A stretch of DNA of 64,000 nt from Chitinophaga filiformis (GTDB lineage Bacteria > Bacteroidota > Bacteroidia > Chitinophagales > Chitinophagaceae), in assembly GCF_021646545.1 (NCBI RefSeq), contig NZ_JAKIRP010000003.1, forward strand, positions 620,001 through 684,000. Direction: 5' to 3'. Shown in pieces: positions 35,920 through 45,182 of this stretch. Both the position numbers and the translations under genes were made by a program. Position 1 is the first letter of the stretch, and the number at the start of each line of letters is the position of its first letter. The notes beneath the pieces are model-generated. The model saw only the letters and a list, made by a program, of their open reading frames with translations. It made no database searches and was not told where the DNA came from.

Positions 35920-36771
35920 TTATTTATACGCGACAGCCGTTTGTTTGGAACTGCCCAATCCATCAATACCCAGTTCGATCACATCGCCTGGTTTAATGTA
36001 TACCTGTGGGTTCATACCCAGTCCTACACCCGCCGGTGTACCTGTAGAGATCACATCTCCCGGGAGCAGTGTCATGAACTGGCTCAGGTAAGATACCAGG
36101 AAAGGTATTTTGAAGATCAGGTTGGCAGTGGTACCGTCCTGCATGGTTTTACCGTTTACGGTTAGCCAGAGGCGCAGGTTATCAACATCTTTCACTTCGT
36201 CTTTGGTAACCAGCCATGGGCCCAGGGGAGCAAAGGTATCGTTGCTCTTTCCTTTTACCCACTGTCCGCCACGTTCCAGCTGGAAAGCGCGTTCGCTGTA
36301 GTCGTTGTGCAATGCATAACCAGCTACATAACTCAGGGCATCTTTCTCATCCACATAGCTGGCTTTTTTACCGATCACAACCGCCAGTTCCACTTCCCAG
36401 TCAGTTTTCTCACTGTTACGGGGAATGATCAGATTATCGTTAGGCCCTACCAGGGAAGAAGTGCTTTTAAAGAATACGATAGGCTCCGCAGGTATCTGCG
36501 CATTGGTTTCCCTTGCGTGGTCAGCATAGTTCAGACCTATACAGATGATCTTGGAAGGCCTTTGTACGCAGGATCCCAGGCGTGTGCCTGCAGCTACCTG
36601 TGCACAGCTGCCGCTGTTCTTTTCCCACCATGCAGCCAGGCGCTGTAAACCATCTGTCTCAAAGAACTTTTCGCCGAAGTCTTCTCCAAATGCACTTACA
36701 TCGAATGTACCTGCTTCTGTTACAATACCTGGCTTTTCTGCACCCGGTAAACCAAATCTGATCAGTTTCAT
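35920..36771 (-). CDS. fumarylacetoacetate-hydrolase family, probable 2,4-diketo-3-deoxy-L-fuconate hydrolase
   Basis: The 283-aa enzyme has the FAH fold. KIICIGLNYADHARETN near residues 73-89 comes first, then the metal ligands in EVELAVVIGKK and HNDYSERAFQ. The closing motifs are MTLLPGDVISTGTPAGVGLGMNP and IKPGDVIELGIDGLGSSKQ. In the Xanthomonas/Stenotrophomonas route the equivalent enzyme cleaves 2,4-diketo-3-deoxy-L-fuconate to pyruvate and lactate. The operon supports that over ureidoglycolate lyase, the common automatic annotation for this subgroup. Confidence 0.82.
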   Translation of the reverse strand: MKLIRFGLPGAEKPGIVTEAGTFDVSAFGEDFGEKFFETDGLQRLAAWWEKNSGSCAQVAAGTRLGSCVQRPSKIICIGLNYADHARETNAQIPAEPIVFFKSTSSLVGPNDNLIIPRNSEKTDWEVELAVVIGKKASYVDEKDALSYVAGYALHNDYSERAFQLERGGQWVKGKSNDTFAPLGPWLVTKDEVKDVDNLRLWLTVNGKTMQDGTTANLIFKIPFLVSYLSQFMTLLPGDVISTGTPAGVGLGMNPQVYIKPGDVIELGIDGLGSSKQTAVAYK

Positions 36772-36830
36772 ATAAAAATTTACTGTTTATGCTTTTGCTT
36801 TATGCGATGGCTGCTGTGCAGCACATGCTA

Positions 36831-37589
36831 TTATCTTAAATTGTTGATCTCTAAATGTCCGCCATCTACCTTGATCTCTACAGTGTTGAGTAGTTTACCA
36901 TCTTTTTCCAGCGCTATAAAACATTCGGCCGGTTTGTCTGCTGACACCAGTACTCCTGCTTTGTAACCTGCCGGTACAGCCTGAGAAATGGTCCTGTTAG
37001 CTCCGCCGAATTCAGCGTAAATATGCACGGAATCTTTAGCTGCCAGCGGTACTACTCTCACAATAAAGTCTGCGATGATCCTGCCTGACTGTAAGTTCTT
37101 CTTATACGTATCTTCCAGTTTCGCTTTTGCAGACACGCTTACTTTTCCTAATCCCATCCTGTTTTCCGCATATTGCCATACACCTGCGGGAGGCGTTCCT
37201 ACGTGGTTGATCTGCAGATAGCCCTTGTCGTCCACACTGGCGTGGTAGTAACGGGTAGTACGGTTTTGCTTCAACACACCAATGTAACAGCTGTTCGGCT
37301 TATCCCATACCAAACGGTACAGGTCCTTCTCTTCAACATCTTTCGCCAGTGGCAGTTCAAAGCTTTTCTCTTTCGTCTGGCCATTCAGTTCAAAAAGGAT
37401 CTTGATCTCAGTAGTATCGGTCACCGGAAAAGATACACTAACCTTTCCCGCCGCTGCTACCGGTTCAAAGGCCTCTCCTGCAGAGGAGGTATCTTCTACA
37501 TCGTTGGATGCCGGTTTTGGACGTGGATCACAGGCAAAGAATAAAGTCGCTGAAAGTAATAATGGCCAAGCTTTCATGGAATTGTGCAT
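36831..37589 (-). CDS. lipoprotein with an internally duplicated domain, unknown function
   Basis: The 252-aa precursor has a lipoprotein signal (LLLSATLFFAC, Cys near residue 20). The mature protein appears to hold two related halves. KPNSCYIGVLKQNRTTRYY...GYLQINHV near residues 97-131 aligns by eye with KPAECFIALEKDGKLLNTV...GHLEINNL near 217-250, and both halves start with a KVSV/DSVHIY-type strand. I do not recognise the family. It lies inside the fucose gene set, 59 nt after the FAH start side and 79 nt before the keto-deoxy-fuconate dehydrogenase, all on the same strand, so it may bind or sense a sugar at the envelope. Confidence 0.7.
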   Translation of the reverse strand: MHNSMKAWPLLLSATLFFACDPRPKPASNDVEDTSSAGEAFEPVAAAGKVSVSFPVTDTTEIKILFELNGQTKEKSFELPLAKDVEEKDLYRLVWDKPNSCYIGVLKQNRTTRYYHASVDDKGYLQINHVGTPPAGVWQYAENRMGLGKVSVSAKAKLEDTYKKNLQSGRIIADFIVRVVPLAAKDSVHIYAEFGGANRTISQAVPAGYKAGVLVSADKPAECFIALEKDGKLLNTVEIKVDGGHLEINNLR

Positions 37590-37668
37590 TGATTTTCGAA
37601 TGAAGAATTAAGAATGTGAATTACGAATATACCTAATCCCTCATTCGTAATCTGCTTTTCACAAATTC

Positions 37669-38451
37669 TTAATTATTCAGTCTGATAAATCCTCCATCCA
37701 GCGGATAGTCGCAACCTGTGATGAAACCTGCTTCATCAGCACACAGGAACAATGCCAGGGTGCCCACCTCATCCGGTTTTGCCATACGTCCGATCGGTTG
37801 TGTTTTGGACAGTTTATCAAACATTTCCTTTTCTTTACCAGGATAGTTCTTCGCAATAAATCCGTCAACAAAAGGCGTATGCACACGCGCAGGAGACACA
37901 CAATTACAACGGATGCCATCCTGTATATAGTCTTTCGCTACGGAAAGGGTCATGGTCAGTACCGCACCCTTACTCATGGAATAGGCGAACCTGTCGGGAA
38001 TGCCCACACTGGACGCGATAGACGCTACGTTCAGTATCACGCCGCCTTTTTGTTCCTTCATTTGTTTTATCACCGCATACATACAATTGTATGTTCCCTT
38101 TACATTCACATTATATATCCTGTCCAGATCTTCTTCTGTAGTGGTTTCCAGCTTACCTACATGTGCGATGCCGGCACAGTTCACCAGGATGTCGATACGG
38201 CCTGCCGCCGCAATGATCGCATCCATAGTAGCGGTTACAGATGCCTGCTGTGCTACGTTGCAGCCATGTACCTGCGCCTTTCCTCCTGCCGCAGCAATGT
38301 CTGCCGCTGTCTGCTTACCTCCGTCCTCATTCAGCTCAAGGATGTGCACATTAGCCCCCTGCGCTGCAAATACCTTCGCAATTGCCTGTCCTATGCCGCT
38401 GCCACCACCGGTGATCACAGCCACTTTGTTGTCTAATCTAAACAGGTTCAT
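37669..38451 (-). CDS. SDR-family dehydrogenase, probable 2-keto-3-deoxy-L-fuconate dehydrogenase
   Basis: The 260-aa SDR has TGGGSGIG at residues 14-21, NCAG near 89, and the active-site Ser plus Tyr-x3-Lys in FAYSMSKGAV (about 155-164). The closing GFITGCDYPLDGGFI is typical. In the non-phosphorylating fucose pathway an SDR oxidises 2-keto-3-deoxy-L-fuconate at C4 to the 2,4-diketo acid used by the FAH enzyme. It is the first gene of the operon, with operator-like inverted repeats upstream. Confidence 0.78.
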   Translation of the reverse strand: MNLFRLDNKVAVITGGGSGIGQAIAKVFAAQGANVHILELNEDGGKQTAADIAAAGGKAQVHGCNVAQQASVTATMDAIIAAAGRIDILVNCAGIAHVGKLETTTEEDLDRIYNVNVKGTYNCMYAVIKQMKEQKGGVILNVASIASSVGIPDRFAYSMSKGAVLTMTLSVAKDYIQDGIRCNCVSPARVHTPFVDGFIAKNYPGKEKEMFDKLSKTQPIGRMAKPDEVGTLALFLCADEAGFITGCDYPLDGGFIRLNN

Positions 38452-38465
38452 AATTTGTCTGATTT

Positions 38466-38541
38466 AAGGGTTCTAAAATAACCCTTTTAAGCAGGCAAAA
38501 GCTATCCTTTTTTACCAGTAATTTGTACTTTATTACCATAT
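38466..38541. promoter_or_regulatory. operator-like inverted repeats between divergent fucose operon and dipeptidase gene
   Basis: AAGGGTT (38466-38472) and AACCCTT (38480-38486) form a 7-bp dyad. A second dyad, GTAAT / ATTAC around a 9-nt spacer, lies at 38518-38536. Both are in the 115-nt gap between divergent genes, where a sugar-responsive regulator (GntR or LacI type) would bind. The regulator gene is not in this window. Confidence 0.4.
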
Positions 38542-38566
38542 TTATGAATATTTAAATAAAAAAAGG

Positions 38567-39286
38567 TTGAAAATCAATTACCGGACTTTCCGAAAGACAG
38601 CTGTTTTGCTCTTATATGTCATATTGACAAACAATATTTACTCAGCTTCTGCTCAAAAGATACCGCCGAACAAATACGGCCTGCCGGTGGTAAATACCGT
38701 CGGCCTGTATAAGGAACTGGTATCTGCCGACAGCAACCAGGCATTCGTCAATATCATGACCTATATTCCGGGTATCCGCAAGGATATCCGCTATGCTACC
38801 GCCGACAATTTCACGCATAAGGTATTGTACCCCTACCCCGCTGTGTACCTGCGTTTGCCCGCCGCCAAAGCCTTGAAGGCCGTACAGCAGGAACTGAATA
38901 AGAAAGGACTGGGATTGCTGGTATTTGATGGCTACCGGCCTTATAGTGTTACAGAGATGATGTGGGAGATCGTACCGGACGACCGCTATGCGGCAGACCC
39001 GCATGTGGGTTCAGGACATAACCGCGGTGTAGCAGTCGACCTGACCATTGTGGACCTGCGTACCGGTAAACCGGTCCTTATGCCGACAGGTTATGACGAC
39101 TTTACCGTAAAAGCACATCATGATTATGCAGAACCCGATAGCACAATTGCGGCCAACAGGGCACTATTACGCAGTACAATGGAGCGATATGGTTTCGTGC
39201 CGCTACCTACAGAATGGTGGCACTATTATCTGAAAGAGCACAAGCAATACCCTCTGATGAATATTGCTTTCAAAGACATCAAATAG
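38567..39286 (+). CDS. exported D-alanyl-D-alanine dipeptidase (VanX/DdpX-like)
   Basis: The 239-aa zinc peptidase of family M15D has a signal peptide ending SASAQ (residue 30). The zinc motif is SGHNRGVAVD (149-158; His151, Asp158) and the second ligand pair is in EWWHY (Glu216, His219). Arg in FDGYRPYSV (about 120-128) is the conserved substrate Arg. The start must be the TTG at 38567, since the next in-frame ATG would remove the signal peptide. Non-resistance VanX homologues recycle or scavenge D-Ala-D-Ala from peptidoglycan; no vanH or vanA genes are near. Confidence 0.85.
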   Translation: MKINYRTFRKTAVLLLYVILTNNIYSASAQKIPPNKYGLPVVNTVGLYKELVSADSNQAFVNIMTYIPGIRKDIRYATADNFTHKVLYPYPAVYLRLPAAKALKAVQQELNKKGLGLLVFDGYRPYSVTEMMWEIVPDDRYAADPHVGSGHNRGVAVDLTIVDLRTGKPVLMPTGYDDFTVKAHHDYAEPDSTIAANRALLRSTMERYGFVPLPTEWWHYYLKEHKQYPLMNIAFKDIK

Positions 39287-39358
39287 AAAAAGGAAATAAA
39301 GACAAATGGACCTCCGGAGAGTCGCCTAAATGAATTCCTGACTAATCTTATATCCGAA

Positions 39359-39396
39359 TGAAAAAAGCCTGCATCAAATGTGATACAGGCTTTTTT
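39359..39396. terminator. bidirectional intrinsic terminator
   Basis: AAAAAAGCCTG and CAGGCTTTTTT form an 11-bp stem that continues with ATCA/TGAT around a small loop. It ends leuA on the minus strand and can also stop the dipeptidase transcript. Confidence 0.9.
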
Positions 39397-39414
39397 CATT
39401 CATATCAATGTTGC

Positions 39415-40923
39415 TTAGAAGATCTTGTTCAGTGCATCCACATAGGCATGCATAGAAGCGTTCACAATGTCGGTAGAATAACCATAGCCATAATAAGCCT
39501 GGCCATTGTGTTTCACGCGCATATTCACTTTACTCACATCTTTACTACCACCACGCATAGACTGGATATTGAATTCGTCGATATCTATCTGGTCTTTGAT
39601 GATCTCATGAATAGCATTGATAGCGGCATCTACAGGACCATTACCTGCGGAGCTGGCCTCTTTCTCTTCACCGTTGATCTTCAGTTTCACAGTTGCCATC
39701 GGGCGCAGCGGATCTCCGCATACTACCTGCAGCAATGTTACCTTGATCGCTTTATCATCATAGTTCTTATCGTCGCCATCGCCCATCAGTTCCTGCAGAT
39801 CAGCATCGTTGATCTCTTTCTTCTGATCGGCCATGATGAGGAAGCGTTGATATACTTCATCCAGGTTTATCTTATCCATCTTATAACCCAGGCGCTCCAG
39901 GTGATGTTTCAATGCGTGACGGCCACTGCGTGCAGTCAGAATGATCGCATTGGATGAGATACCTACATCCTCCGGATTCAGGATCTCGTAATTTTCGCGG
40001 TGTTTCAGCACGCCATCCTGGTGAATACCGGAGCTGTGTGCAAAAGCATTACGGCCGATGATCGCCTTGTTAGGCTGTACAGGCATACGCATCATGGTCT
40101 CCACCATGGTGCTGATACCATAGATACGTTTTGAGTTGATACCTGTGTGATAACCCAGTGCATGGTGGGTTTTCAGGATCATGGCCACTTCTTCCAGAGA
40201 AGTATTACCAGCACGTTCACCGATACCGTTGATGGTACATTCCACCTGACGTGCGCCGTTCATAACACCCGCAATGGTATTGGCAGTAGCCAGCCCCAGG
40301 TCATTATGGCAATGCACAGAGATGATGGCTTTGTCAATGTTTGATACATTGTCCATCAGGTATTTGATCTTAGCGCCATACTGGTCAGGCAGGCAGTAAC
40401 CATTCGTATCAGGAATGTTCACCACTGTAGCACCTGCAGCAATCACTGCTTCGATCATTTTTGCCAGGTATTCATTGTCGGCACGGCCTGCATCTTCTGC
40501 ATAGAATTCAATATCGTCCACATACTTGCGGGCATACTTCACAGCGTCTACGGCACGTTTCAGGATATCTTCGCGGGTGCTGTTGAATTTATATTTGATA
40601 TGCATATCGGAAGCACCGATACCTGTATGGATACGCTTACGTTTAGCAAAACGGAGGGCTTCTGCTGCTGCATCAATATCCATGGTATTGGCACGGGTCA
40701 GCGCGCAGATAACCGGCTCGCTTACCGCTTTGGATATTTCAACCACGCTTTGGAAATCGCCGGGACTGGAGATAGGGAACCCGGCTTCAATAACATCTAC
40801 TCCCAGCGCTTCCAGTTCTTTAGCTACCTCGATCTTTTCAACAGTTGTAAGCTGGCATCCAGGCACCTGTTCACCGTCACGGAGGGTAGTATCGAAGACG
40901 TATACACGATTTTTATCGCTCAT
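39415..40923 (-). CDS. leuA: 2-isopropylmalate synthase
   Basis: LeuA condenses acetyl-CoA with 2-oxoisovalerate to start leucine synthesis. The 502-aa protein has the catalytic [11 protein letters not shown] at residues 12-22, the [12 protein letters not shown] metal motif near 200 and [14 protein letters not shown] near 232. A C-terminal LeuA regulatory domain (about 370-500) is where leucine inhibits; its Bacteroidota-style sequence ends [23 protein letters not shown]. It is the last gene of leuC-methyltransferase-leuD-leuB-leuA and is followed by a strong terminator. LeuA rather than citramalate synthase is supported by the operon. Confidence 0.95.
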   Translation of the reverse strand: MSDKNRVYVFDTTLRDGEQVPGCQLTTVEKIEVAKELEALGVDVIEAGFPISSPGDFQSVVEISKAVSEPVICALTRANTMDIDAAAEALRFAKRKRIHTGIGASDMHIKYKFNSTREDILKRAVDAVKYARKYVDDIEFYAEDAGRADNEYLAKMIEAVIAAGATVVNIPDTNGYCLPDQYGAKIKYLMDNVSNIDKAIISVHCHNDLGLATANTIAGVMNGARQVECTINGIGERAGNTSLEEVAMILKTHHALGYHTGINSKRIYGISTMVETMMRMPVQPNKAIIGRNAFAHSSGIHQDGVLKHRENYEILNPEDVGISSNAIILTARSGRHALKHHLERLGYKMDKINLDEVYQRFLIMADQKKEINDADLQELMGDGDDKNYDDKAIKVTLLQVVCGDPLRPMATVKLKINGEEKEASSAGNGPVDAAINAIHEIIKDQIDIDEFNIQSMRGGSKDVSKVNMRVKHNGQAYYGYGYSTDIVNASMHAYVDALNKIF

Positions 40924-40980
40924 CTTAAATTAATTGTGTTATTGGATAATTTACTTTAGTTGGCAATTGTGTTGGCAGAA

Positions 40981-42060
40981 TTAATTCAGGTTCTCCAGCA
41001 CTTTTGCACCCATTGCGTCTGTACCCATCACGAAGTGATTTTCCGTATGCTTGTTGGCAATATCCATGGTACGGAAGCCTTGTTTCAATGTTGCTTCTAC
41101 TGCTTTGATCACACGCAGTGATTCTGTTTTCAGTCCGAAGGAAATATCCAGCATCAGTGCAGCAGACAGGATAGAGGCCAGCGGGTTGGCAATACCTTTA
41201 CCTGCAATGTCATGCGCGGAACCATGGATAGGCTCATAGAAACCTGTACTATCGCCTACAGATGCAGACGCCAGCATCCCCATGGAACCAGCGATCTGTG
41301 AAGCCTCGTCGGTCAGGATGTCGCCAAACAGGTTTGCTGTCAGCACCACATCAAAACGTTTAGGATCTTTCACCAGCTGCATAGCAGCGTTATCGATGAA
41401 CATGTGTTCTGTTTCCACATCAGGATATTCCTTCGCGAGTTCCTGTACAACCTCGCGCCACAGGCGGCTGGCTTCCAGTACATTCGCTTTATCTACTGAG
41501 CACAGCTTTTTACGGCGGCTGCGGGCAGCTTCATATGCTTTACGGGCAATACGTTCTACTTCATAACGATGATAGATCATCAGGTCAGAAGCAGTGTTAC
41601 GATCTTCCGAACGTTTCTTTTCACCGAAGTACACATCACCGGTCAGCTCACGGAAGAACAGGATATCCGCTCCGCGCAGTATTTCCGGCTTAATGCTGGA
41701 TGCTTCCAGCAGTTCATCAAACAACTTAATAGGCCGCAGATTGGCATATAAACCGAGCTCCTTGCGGATCTTCAGCAATCCCTGCTCAGGGCGTACCTTC
41801 AGTGTAGGGTCATTGTCATATTTGGCATGACCAATGGCACCAAAGAGGATCGCATCACTTTTGCGGGCTTTGTCCAGTGTTTCGTCAGGCAGCGGATTAC
41901 CGGTAGCTTCGATTGCAACATGCCCCATTATGCCTTCTTCAAAAACGAAGTTGTGCTTGTAATTTACAGCAATTGTTTCCAGTACTTTTTGACCCCAGGC
42001 AGTTACCTCCTGTCCGATACCATCACCGGGAATTACCAGTATCTTTTTGTCTACGCCCAT
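40981..42060 (-). CDS. leuB: 3-isopropylmalate dehydrogenase
   Basis: LeuB oxidatively decarboxylates 3-isopropylmalate to 4-methyl-2-oxopentanoate with NAD+. The 359-aa protein has ILVIPGDGIGQEV at the start, the substrate segment LRPIKLFDELLEASSIK, the RELTGDVYFGEK loop, and NLFGDILTDEASQIAGSMGMLASAS plus EPIHGSAHDIAGKGIANP. The PIHGSAHDI signature separates it from isocitrate dehydrogenase. It lies 57 nt upstream of leuA and 98 nt downstream of leuD on the same strand. Confidence 0.96.
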   Translation of the reverse strand: MGVDKKILVIPGDGIGQEVTAWGQKVLETIAVNYKHNFVFEEGIMGHVAIEATGNPLPDETLDKARKSDAILFGAIGHAKYDNDPTLKVRPEQGLLKIRKELGLYANLRPIKLFDELLEASSIKPEILRGADILFFRELTGDVYFGEKKRSEDRNTASDLMIYHRYEVERIARKAYEAARSRRKKLCSVDKANVLEASRLWREVVQELAKEYPDVETEHMFIDNAAMQLVKDPKRFDVVLTANLFGDILTDEASQIAGSMGMLASASVGDSTGFYEPIHGSAHDIAGKGIANPLASILSAALMLDISFGLKTESLRVIKAVEATLKQGFRTMDIANKHTENHFVMGTDAMGAKVLENLN

Positions 42061-42158
42061 TTAGTTTACAGTTGATTAGAATTGATGTTTACTTCATTGC
42101 ATACCACAGCGGTCTGCCGTTCCTTAGAAAAGTACGGCGAAACTGCTGAAGTAAAATG

Positions 42159-42758
42159 TTAAAAATTAAACTCACGGCTGGCTTCGTAAGATTCAATCTC
42201 CTTACGAAGGCTCAACAGGTAGTCAATATCATCGTAGCCATTGATCAGGCATGTTTTTTTGTAAGGATTGATATCGAAACGTGTTTCTTCACCGGTAGCA
42301 ACGATCTTCAGCGTCTGCTTTTCCAGGTCTACTTCGAGTTTGGCAGCAGGATCTTTTTCGATAGCGCTGAAAATCTTGTCCAGGAACTCGTCGGTCACCT
42401 GGATAGGCAGGATAAAGTTGTTCAGTGCATTGTTCTTGAAGATGTCAGCAAAGAAACTGCTGATCACTACTTTGAAACCATAGTCGGCGATAGCCCAGGC
42501 TGCATGCTCGCGTGAGGAACCACAACCAAAGTTCTTACCTGCTACCAGGATCTCGCCTTTGTAGATAGGATTGTTCAGCACGAAGTCCTTCTTAGGTGCA
42601 TCGTTGCTTTCGTAACGCCAGTCACGGAAGAGATTTTCTCCAAAGCCTTCCCTTGTTGTTGCTTTCAGGAAGCGGGCAGGGATGATCTGATCAGTATCAA
42701 TATTTTCTATCGCAATAGGAACTGCGGTGGAAACCAGATGTTGAAAATTCTTACTCAT
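42159..42758 (-). CDS. leuD: 3-isopropylmalate dehydratase small subunit
   Basis: LeuD is the swivelling-domain subunit that, with LeuC, isomerises 2- to 3-isopropylmalate. The 199-aa protein has [19 protein letters not shown] near residues 12-30 and the active-site loop [19 protein letters not shown] near 97-115. A tail after the barrel extends it slightly. In most operons leuD touches leuC; here a methyltransferase gene separates them, with a 39-nt gap before leuD. Confidence 0.95.
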   Translation of the reverse strand: MSKNFQHLVSTAVPIAIENIDTDQIIPARFLKATTREGFGENLFRDWRYESNDAPKKDFVLNNPIYKGEILVAGKNFGCGSSREHAAWAIADYGFKVVISSFFADIFKNNALNNFILPIQVTDEFLDKIFSAIEKDPAAKLEVDLEKQTLKIVATGEETRFDINPYKKTCLINGYDDIDYLLSLRKEIESYEASREFNF

Positions 42759-42797
42759 TATTTAACAGCCTTCGGAGAAGGTCTTTCATTTTACAAG

Positions 42798-43556
42798 TTA
42801 AAGATCCGAATTAATTTTTTCTGCTTTTACACGTAAGCGTCTGTACATCGCATACCATTTACCGTTGCGGAAATTGGTAGCGCGCAAGGCTTCCTGTGCA
42901 TCCTGCAGGACAGGCAACCTATCCTTTTCGGGTACCTGTTCAAGGAAGTGTGCACCAAACATCTGCAGCCATTCCACGATAGCGTTATCTGGGTCTGCCA
43001 GTTCAGTTTCACGGTCAAAGAAAAGTACCTGGTTCACGCGGAATCCATATTCTTCCAGCAGGGACGTATACTCTCCCACGGAAGGAAAATACCAAAGCGG
43101 CTTGTAGCTGTACCCCCTGTTGTGCAAGGCTTTCTCCAGTGCTCCGGTAATATCGTCCACATTGCCTTTACCACCCATTTCCAGTACCAGTCGCCCTCCC
43201 GGCTTCAGGTGCTGCCAGATGCGGTCCAGCGCTTTTTCCTGCTGGCGTATCCAGTGCAGGGTAGCGTTTGTAAAAACTGCATCGAAGGTTTCAGGCAGGG
43301 AGAAGTTAGTAGCATCTCCCACTTTGAAAGTAATATCCGGGTAATGCTCCTGCGCACTGGCGATCATAGATGCCGAGGCGTCCATTCCCGTTACCTTTGC
43401 GCCGGAAGCTGCTATCTGGGAAGTCAGCTCGCCGGTACCACAACCCAGGTCGAGGATAGTCTCCCCTTCCTTTGGCTGCAGCCATTCGATCAGGTTATTG
43501 CCATGTTCGAATACAAAAGCGTGCTTTTCCTTATATAATTCTGCGTTCCAGGACAT
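42798..43556 (-). CDS. SAM-dependent methyltransferase (trans-aconitate methyltransferase-like) inside the leu operon
   Basis: The 252-aa class I methyltransferase has the glycine motif ILDLGCGTGELTSQIA (about residues 34-49), GMDASASMI, DAVFTNATLHWI and LKPGGRLVLEMGG. The layout, including the N-terminal MSWNAELYKEKHAFVFEHG, resembles trans-aconitate methyltransferases (Tam). It lies 11 nt after leuC and 39 nt before leuD, all minus strand, so it is co-transcribed with the isomerase genes. A carboxylate such as trans-aconitate or an isopropylmalate-type by-product is a reasonable substrate guess; the sequence does not prove it. Confidence 0.82.
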   Translation of the reverse strand: MSWNAELYKEKHAFVFEHGNNLIEWLQPKEGETILDLGCGTGELTSQIAASGAKVTGMDASASMIASAQEHYPDITFKVGDATNFSLPETFDAVFTNATLHWIRQQEKALDRIWQHLKPGGRLVLEMGGKGNVDDITGALEKALHNRGYSYKPLWYFPSVGEYTSLLEEYGFRVNQVLFFDRETELADPDNAIVEWLQMFGAHFLEQVPEKDRLPVLQDAQEALRATNFRNGKWYAMYRRLRVKAEKINSDL

Positions 43557-43567
43557 TTTTCAGTTGA

Positions 43568-44965
43568 TTATACCAGTTCTCTTACATCTGTTACTTTACC
43601 GGTAATGGCTGCTGCTGCTGCTGACAGCGGGCTTGCCAGGAAGGTGCGGGCATTAGGTCCCTGACGGCCTTCAAAGTTACGGTTGGAAGTAGAGATACAA
43701 TACATACCTGCAGGCACCTTATCTTCGTTCATACCCAGGCAGGCAGAGCAGCCTGGTTGACGTAAGTTGAAGCCGGCTTCTTCAAATATTTTATCGATAC
43801 CTTCTTTCTTCGCCTGTGCTTCCACCTGTTTGGAACCCGGCACGATCCATACCACCACGTCTTCCGCCTTTTTCTTTCCTTTCACAAAGTCGGCCACCAT
43901 ACGGAGGTCTTCAATGCGGGAGTTGGTACAGCTACCGATAAACACATAATCCACCTTTTTACCCAGCAGTTCGCTGCCTGGTTCGAGGCCCATATAGTCG
44001 AGGGACTTTTTGAAGGATGGTTTTTCCTTTTCTTCCAGGCTTTCCAGTGTAGGAATGTGCTGGGTTACACCTATACCCATACCAGGGTTGGTACCGTAGG
44101 TGATCATTGGTTCGATATCAGCCGCGTCAAAGGTCAGCACTTCGTCGAAGGTAGCATCTGCATCTGTGTACAGTGTTTTCCAGTAAGCCAGCGCCTTATC
44201 CCAGTCTGCACCTTTAGGGGCAAACTCACGGCCTTTGATATATTCGAAAGTAGTTTCGTCAGGAGCGATCAGACCACCACGGGCACCCATTTCGATGCTC
44301 ATGTTACAGATCGTCATACGGGCTTCCATGCTCAGGCTGCGGATAGCCTCACCGGCATATTCCACAAAGTAGCCGGTAGCACCGGAAGCGGATATTTTAG
44401 AGATGATGTACAGGATGATATCCTTGGACACCACACCTTTCTTCAGTTTACCGTTCACCTCGATCTTCATGCGTTTCGGACGGTATTGCAGGATACACTG
44501 GGTAGCCAGCACCTGTTCTACCTCGGATGTACCGATACCGAAGGCAATTGCGCCAAAAGCGCCGTGTGTACTGGTATGGCTGTCGCCACACACGATGGTC
44601 ATTCCCGGCAGGGTAATACCCAGTTCCGGCCCGATCACGTGTACGATACCCTGGTAAGGGTGCCCCAGGCCGTACAGTTCCACTCCAAATTCTTTAGTAT
44701 TGGTGGTCAGCATTTCTACCTGTTTGCGGCTCAGGGCCTCTTTAATAGGCAGGTGCTGATCGATGGTAGGCACATTATGGTCTGCCGTAGCCCTGGTTTT
44801 AGCAGTACGGAAAACCGGTATCCCCCTTTTGCGCAGTCCGTCAAAAGCCTGCGGACTGGTCACTTCGTGAATAAAATGCGTGTTGATGTATACTGCATCC
44901 GGAAAGCCGGGCTTGCTAACCACCACGTGGCTGTCCCAGATCTTGTCAAATAATGTTTTTCCCAT
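43568..44965 (-). CDS. leuC: 3-isopropylmalate dehydratase large subunit
   Basis: LeuC carries the [4Fe-4S] cluster of isopropylmalate isomerase. The 465-aa protein has [24 protein letters not shown] near residues 128-151. Cluster cysteines sit in [14 protein letters not shown] and in the [11 protein letters not shown] block near 405. The C-terminal [10 protein letters not shown] and [14 protein letters not shown] are canonical. It is the first gene of the leucine operon, with about 190 nt of upstream DNA before the divergent gene; a TAGCTTTG motif is about 100 nt from the start. Confidence 0.96.
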   Translation of the reverse strand: MGKTLFDKIWDSHVVVSKPGFPDAVYINTHFIHEVTSPQAFDGLRKRGIPVFRTAKTRATADHNVPTIDQHLPIKEALSRKQVEMLTTNTKEFGVELYGLGHPYQGIVHVIGPELGITLPGMTIVCGDSHTSTHGAFGAIAFGIGTSEVEQVLATQCILQYRPKRMKIEVNGKLKKGVVSKDIILYIISKISASGATGYFVEYAGEAIRSLSMEARMTICNMSIEMGARGGLIAPDETTFEYIKGREFAPKGADWDKALAYWKTLYTDADATFDEVLTFDAADIEPMITYGTNPGMGIGVTQHIPTLESLEEKEKPSFKKSLDYMGLEPGSELLGKKVDYVFIGSCTNSRIEDLRMVADFVKGKKKAEDVVVWIVPGSKQVEAQAKKEGIDKIFEEAGFNLRQPGCSACLGMNEDKVPAGMYCISTSNRNFEGRQGPNARTFLASPLSAAAAAITGKVTDVRELV

Positions 44966-45063
44966 CCGTAATTTTACATTTTGAAACGCCTTGTGTTAAG
45001 ATCTTCAAGACACTGACACCGGCGAAATTGATAATTTTATGCTTCCTAGTTTGTTTGTACCTT

Positions 45064-45071
45064 CAAAGCTA
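45064..45071 (-). promoter_or_regulatory. candidate -7 promoter element for the leu operon
   Basis: On the minus strand TAGCTTTG fits TAnnTTTG. A transcript starting near here would have a leader of roughly 90-100 nt before leuC. No clear -33 partner is seen and no leucine-rich leader peptide was found. Confidence 0.3.
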
Positions 45072-45182
45072 ATAGTCAATGTTAATTACCACATAGCTAA
45101 ATTTGACTTAATTACGATATATAACTACGCCTGACATCGATTATTATTTTGATTGTCAGTGAATTATAACACATTATTAACG

